DNA from: Bacteroidota bacterium
GTDB taxonomy: Bacteria; Bacteroidota; Ignavibacteria; Kapaibacteriales; UBA2268
DNA length: 14,564 bases
Assembly: GCA_022708005.1 (NCBI GenBank)
Contig: JAKIZN010000006.1
Coordinates: forward strand, 1 to 14,564
Direction of reading: 5' to 3'
Below are positions 11,538-14,564 of this stretch, one piece after another (the first letter of the stretch is position 1; every line of letters starts with the position of its first letter). Both the position numbers and the translations under genes were made by a program. Below the pieces are notes generated by a model. That model was given only the letters and a program-made list of their open reading frames with translations, was not told where the DNA came from and ran no database searches.

Positions 11538-12710
11538 ATGAAATTATTAGCTGAAATAATTCTGATATACTTCGCACTTTCTGTGGCTTACTTATTGGTG
11601 CTGTCTATTGCTTCAATTTTTCCAGTTCGCAAGCGTCGGATTCAATCAGATAAGCTAAATAAATTTGCCATATTAATTCCAGCATACAAAGAAAATAATA
11701 TTATAATAACCGTTGCCAATGCCGCAGTAAATCATAATTATCCCAAGCACTTATTCGATGTATATGTCATAGCCGATACTTTAGAACGCACAACTATCGA
11801 GAAAATAAAGGATTGCGGAGCAAATGTTATTGAAGTTAGTTTTGAATCGAGCACAAAGGCAAAATCTTTGAATGCGGCGCTTAATTCTGTGCCAAAAGAT
11901 AAATATGACGCGGCAGTTGTGCTTGACGTAGATAATATTATGCAAGATGATTTCCTTCGCAAGATGAACGACTCGCTTAACTCCGGCTATAGAGTGGTGC
12001 AAGGGCATAGGACAGCGAAAAATATGAATACTGCAACAGCTATGCTGGACGCGGCTAGCGAAGAGATAAGCAATTCAGTTATACGCAAAGGGCTATCGTG
12101 GTTCGGCATTTCTGCTATGATTATCGGCTCGGCATTTGCTATCGAATGGGAGCTTTTCAAGGAAGTAATGAGCGATATTAATGACGTCGCAGGCGAAGAC
12201 CGCGAACTCGAAATTAGATTGCTCAAGCGGAAAATAAAAATAGGATACAATCACAACGCAATTGTATTAGATGAAAAAGTTGAAAATTGGGAAGTATTTA
12301 CACGACAGCGCTCAAGATGGGCGGCAGCGCACTTCGACTTTGTTGCAAAATATTTTTTTGCAGCTTTTTATGAGTTATTTTTAAGAGGAAATATTGACTA
12401 CTTCAATAAAGTTTGGCAAAATCTTGTGCCGCCGCGAATTATTTTACTTTCGTTTTTGCTAATAATGTCTGCCATATCAATTATTTTTCCAAGCTTTTAT
12501 TTTTCAAATATTTGGATAATATTATTTATTGCATATACCGCATCGCTGTTCATTGCTTTGCCCGCAAGTTTTTATAACAAAAAGTTCTTTGCGTCGCTCG
12601 CTTCATTGCCAAAAATGCTCGTTTCAATGATAGTCTCTTGGACGAAAATCAAAGGGCAACGCACCACATTTCTCCATACTCCACATACTTACGACGGGAA
12701 AGAGCAATAG
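11538..12710 (+). CDS. Membrane-bound family 2 glycosyltransferase
   Basis: A 390-residue GT-A fold inverting glycosyltransferase of the cellulose synthase/chitin synthase-like GT2 group. Order: one N-terminal membrane helix (about 5-28); catalytic domain 40-280 with ILIPAYKEN (45-53), VIAD (77-80), the metal-binding D-x-D motif VVLDVDN (127-133), AGEDRELEIRLL (218-229, catalytic Asp/Glu block) and QRSRWAAAH (257-265, the QxxRW acceptor/product-binding motif of processive enzymes); then three C-terminal hydrophobic segments (about 299-318, 323-343, 352-368). This topology predicts polymer or lipid-linked glycan synthesis at the inner membrane. Substrate unknown; a link with the upstream WbaP-like enzyme is possible, but other genes separate them. 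The start ATG at 11538 follows AAGAGA and a terminal-repeat fragment of copy F. Confidence 0.92.
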   Translation: MKLLAEIILIYFALSVAYLLVLSIASIFPVRKRRIQSDKLNKFAILIPAYKENNIIITVANAAVNHNYPKHLFDVYVIADTLERTTIEKIKDCGANVIEVSFESSTKAKSLNAALNSVPKDKYDAAVVLDVDNIMQDDFLRKMNDSLNSGYRVVQGHRTAKNMNTATAMLDAASEEISNSVIRKGLSWFGISAMIIGSAFAIEWELFKEVMSDINDVAGEDRELEIRLLKRKIKIGYNHNAIVLDEKVENWEVFTRQRSRWAAAHFDFVAKYFFAAFYELFLRGNIDYFNKVWQNLVPPRIILLSFLLIMSAISIIFPSFYFSNIWIILFIAYTASLFIALPASFYNKKFFASLASLPKMLVSMIVSWTKIKGQRTTFLHTPHTYDGKEQ

Positions 12711-12835
12711 CTTACCGCTCCAACTCGCTTGCAGTCTTCTGGCTCGCTACCAAAGATAATTAGGATATTTTACTTTTTTTTGTTAATTTGTAATTCTAAA
12801 ATAAAAATTAGTAAGATTTTTGGGTCGATTACATA

Positions 12836-13090
12836 ATGAACAAATTTAAGGCTGAAATTAAAATCACATTGCGGACTGGCATTCTCGATGTGCAAGGCAA
12901 AACAGTAGAAAACGCTCTTGGTTCTATGGGATTGGGTGCAATAAGCCACGTTAGAGTGGGCAAATATGTTACTCTTGATGTAGACGCAGCTAATATCGAC
13001 GAAGCGCGGGCGATAGCTGATAAGGCTTGCCAACAGCTTATAGCTAATCCGATTATGGAAGATTATGTAATAGACATTAAGGAAGCGTAA
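12836..13090 (+). CDS. purS: Phosphoribosylformylglycinamidine synthase subunit PurS
   Basis: Small subunit of the three-part FGAM synthase (PurS-PurQ-PurL), which makes formylglycinamidine ribonucleotide in step 4 of purine synthesis. At 84 residues it is the normal size. The motifs match: KAEIKITLRTGILDVQGKTVENAL near the N-terminus, the short loop LGSMGLGAISHVRVGKYVTLDVD, and a C-terminal helix with CQQLIANPIMEDYVI. PurS dimers bridge the glutaminase PurQ to the synthetase PurL. purQ begins 3 bp after the stop, so the two are translationally linked. purL is not in the window. A 125 bp AT-rich spacer upstream should contain the promoter, but no good consensus is seen. Confidence 0.95.
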   Translation: MNKFKAEIKITLRTGILDVQGKTVENALGSMGLGAISHVRVGKYVTLDVDAANIDEARAIADKACQQLIANPIMEDYVIDIKEA

Positions 13091-13093
13091 GTA

Positions 13094-13789
13094 ATGAAGT
13101 TTGCGGTTGTAACTTTTCCCGGCTCGAATTGCGACCACGATGCTATATATGCAACTGGCTCTTTGTTGGGCGAAGATGTTGTAAATCTTTGGCATAAAGA
13201 TACCGAATTGCCCAAAGATGTTGATTGCGTAGTGCTGCCCGGGGGCTTCTCTTACGGCGATTATCTGCGTTGCGGCGCTATTGCAAGATTTTCTCCAATT
13301 ATGCGAGAAGTTGTAGAATTTGCAGGCAAAGGCGGATTAGTTATCGGTATTTGCAACGGCTTCCAAATATTGACAGAGGCAGGGCTGTTGCCGGGCGTTT
13401 TGCTACGTAATACTAATATGAAATTTATATGCAAAGACGTCTCGCTCAAAGTTTGCACAAGCGACACTCCATTTACTAAATCACTTGAGCAAGGCAGAAC
13501 TATTACTATTCCAATCGCCCATGGCGAAGGCAATTACTTCGCCGATGCGGAGACGATTAAAATGCTCGAAGATAGTGGTAGAGTGGTATTTCGCTACTGC
13601 GATGAATTGGGCAACGTTACAACCAGCGCCAATCCAAACGGCTCTATCAACAACATTGCAGGAATAATCAACGAAAAGGGCAATGTGCTTGGTATGATGC
13701 CTCACCCAGAGAGATATTCCGACCCGTTGCTTGGTTGCAACGACGGCATTAAAATTTTTGAATCAATTAAAAAATATATTAATATTTGA
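13094..13789 (+). CDS. purQ: Phosphoribosylformylglycinamidine synthase glutaminase subunit PurQ
   Basis: Class I glutamine amidotransferase that releases ammonia from glutamine for the PurL synthetase. It has 231 residues, the standard length for the stand-alone subunit. The catalytic triad is visible: Cys87 in [13 protein letters not shown] and His204/Glu206 in [12 protein letters not shown]. Other family blocks are [12 protein letters not shown] (6-17), [18 protein letters not shown] (47-64), [11 protein letters not shown] (104-114), [13 protein letters not shown] (139-151) and [12 protein letters not shown] (180-191). It lies 3 bp after purS and 13 bp before tatA, so all four genes up to 14314 probably form one transcript. 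Confidence 0.97.
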   Translation: MKFAVVTFPGSNCDHDAIYATGSLLGEDVVNLWHKDTELPKDVDCVVLPGGFSYGDYLRCGAIARFSPIMREVVEFAGKGGLVIGICNGFQILTEAGLLPGVLLRNTNMKFICKDVSLKVCTSDTPFTKSLEQGRTITIPIAHGEGNYFADAETIKMLEDSGRVVFRYCDELGNVTTSANPNGSINNIAGIINEKGNVLGMMPHPERYSDPLLGCNDGIKIFESIKKYINI

Positions 13790-13802
13790 TTAAAGGTGAA
13801 TT

Positions 13803-13994
13803 ATGACTGCACCTGCTTTTATAGGCACATTGGGATTCCAAGAAATATTGCTCATACTGCTAATAGTAGTTGTGCTTTTTGGAGCAAAAAAAATCCCAGA
13901 GTTAATGCGTGGCTTAGGCACTGGCATTAAAGAATTTAAAAAGGCTTCCACTTTGGAAGACGGAGAAGAAGAAAGAAAAGAAATTGAAAAATAG
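13803..13994 (+). CDS. tatA: Twin-arginine translocase pore subunit TatA
   Basis: Single-pass inner-membrane protein whose oligomers form the passage for folded proteins with RR signal peptides. It has 63 residues: a short N-terminus, a membrane helix (about 11-28, [17 protein letters not shown]), the hinge and amphipathic-helix motif [23 protein letters not shown] (26-48), and a short acidic tail. The polar Glu14 at the start of the helix is typical of TatA. It follows purQ by 13 bp, with a purine-rich AAAGGTG ahead of the ATG that could serve as ribosome-binding site. tatC is not in the window. Confidence 0.93.
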   Translation: MTAPAFIGTLGFQEILLILLIVVVLFGAKKIPELMRGLGTGIKEFKKASTLEDGEEERKEIEK

Positions 13995-14005
13995 TAGAGT
14001 TCGCT

Positions 14006-14314
14006 ATGTTTGATATTGGTGGTGGAGAGCTGTTGCTCATTCTTCTGGCTGTCATAGTTCTATTTGGTCCGAAGAAGATACCCGAAATAATGCAAATGTT
14101 TGGCAAAGGACTGTCGCAGTTTCGTAAAGCCCAAACCGAGATAAAATCTCATTTAGATGAGATTAAGTCAGATGTAGCGGCTCAAGTAAAGTCAATCGAA
14201 AAATCCGTTGAAGACAAGCCCAAGCATACCGCTTCGCCAATCAGGCAGACTCTGCCAGTCGAAGAGGCAACTGAAAGCAAGCCAATCGATAAGGATACGC
14301 CGCAGCAAGATTGA
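14006..14314 (+). CDS. Second TatA/TatB-family translocase subunit
   Basis: A 102-residue paralogue of the preceding protein: MFDIGGGELLLILLAVIVLF (1-20, membrane helix with Glu8), GPKKIPEIMQMFGKGLSQFRKAQ (21-43, amphipathic helix), then a longer charged region (KSHLDEIKSDVAAQVKSIEK) and a proline- and charge-rich tail to 102. MFDIG at the N-terminus and the longer tail are TatB-like, whereas FGPKKIPEI is intermediate between TatA and TatB. It may act as the TatB receptor partner of TatC; sequence alone does not settle this. The gene begins 11 bp after the tatA stop and ends 17 bp before the end of rsgA on the opposite strand. Confidence 0.88.
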   Translation: MFDIGGGELLLILLAVIVLFGPKKIPEIMQMFGKGLSQFRKAQTEIKSHLDEIKSDVAAQVKSIEKSVEDKPKHTASPIRQTLPVEEATESKPIDKDTPQQD

Positions 14315-14331
14315 GTTTGCTAATTGCTACC

Positions 14332-14564
14332 TCACTTTTCTAAACTATCGAAAATTTGCAAGTAGCTATCGTATCGCTCTTTTGAAATTAGCGATTTTTC
14401 TACTGCTTCCTTAACTTTGCAGTCTGGCTCATGAGTATGCGTGCAAGATGGGAATTTGCACTTATGAAAAAATTCATTGAAGTCCGGGAAGAATAAGCAT
14501 AGCTCATCTTTTGCAATATCCCATAAGCCGTATTCGCGGATGCCGGGCGTATCGGTAATAAATC
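14332..14564 (-). CDS. rsgA: Ribosome small subunit-dependent GTPase RsgA, C-terminal part (5' end outside window)
   Basis: The last 76 residues of the circularly permuted GTPase that assists late 30S subunit maturation. Visible are the G3 motif in FITDTPGIREYGLWDI (1-16 of the fragment), FFPDF (24-28) and the zinc-binding segment CKFPSCTHTHEPDCKV (35-50) with Cys35, Cys40, His42/44 and Cys48. A C-terminal helix, VEKSLISKERYDSYLQIFDSLEK, follows. DTPGxRE next to a Cys-Cys-His-Cys finger is specific to RsgA. The TGA stop is at 14334-14332 and the gene runs off the right edge. It converges with the Tat genes, separated by 17 bp with no clear terminator hairpin. Confidence 0.94.
   Translation of the reverse strand, partial: FITDTPGIREYGLWDIAKDELCLFFPDFNEFFHKCKFPSCTHTHEPDCKVKEAVEKSLISKERYDSYLQIFDSLEK

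Noticed and set aside
12770..13195. 141-residue minus-strand ORF over purS
   Set aside because: It is antisense to purS and the start of purQ, which are both clearly recognised; its composition is that of a shadow frame.

Overview
This is a 14.6 kb, AT-rich chromosomal window of ordinary bacterial genes separated by unusually repeat-rich spacers. A protein with a type IX secretion C-terminal sorting domain, a QueA of the form seen in Bacteroidota (GWTDKFIYPPYDF), a CtlX-type amidinohydrolase and mostly poor Shine-Dalgarno sites point to the Bacteroidota/Ignavibacteriota/Kapabacteria (FCB) assemblage. A complete flagellar FlhA argues for a flagellated lineage such as Ignavibacteria, Kapabacteria or relatives rather than a typical Bacteroidia or Flavobacteriia. 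The lineage is an inference; there is no rRNA in the window.

Layout, left to right on the + strand: the 3' end of a secreted, cell-surface protein with a C25-peptidase-like tail, an Ig/FN3-like domain and a T9SS sorting domain (1-898); htpG and queA as a tight pair (1170-4102); a 1.2 kb spacer with two copies of a hairpin repeat, a 61-71 bp direct repeat, reiterated TTGCAAAT octamers and a small winged-helix-like ORF on the minus strand (4103-5315); flhA (5316-7439); a 740 bp spacer made of nested repeats (7440-8180); a WbaP-like sugar-phosphate transferase followed 6 bp later by a LOG-family gene (8181-10232); a CtlX-like hydrolase with a dyad-rich leader (10399-11334); another hairpin repeat; a membrane GT2 glycosyltransferase (11538-12710); then purS-purQ-tatA-tatA/B (12836-14314). 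The window closes with the 3' end of rsgA on the minus strand (14332-14564), convergent with the Tat genes.

Functionally this is housekeeping material: protein folding (HtpG), queuosine tRNA modification (QueA), flagellar export (FlhA), surface polysaccharide (WbaP-like enzyme, GT2), purine synthesis (PurS, PurQ), Tat export and ribosome maturation (RsgA). No phage, CRISPR, toxin-antitoxin or complete transposon genes were seen.

The real novelty candidate is in the spacers. A dispersed element about 135-175 bp long has terminal inverted repeats beginning ATCCCAAATAATGC and an internal near-perfect 15 bp hairpin (AGATGTCCTACACCT). It occurs in whole or part at 933-1078, 4280-4414, 4966-5138, 7476-7985 and 11361-11526, plus a solo terminus at 4791-4811. 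It looks like a MITE or REP-type non-autonomous element. At 7476-7985 other small hairpin families are nested in it, including a 3 x 35 bp tandem array. Copies sit between separate transcription units and never inside the tight gene pairs and clusters.
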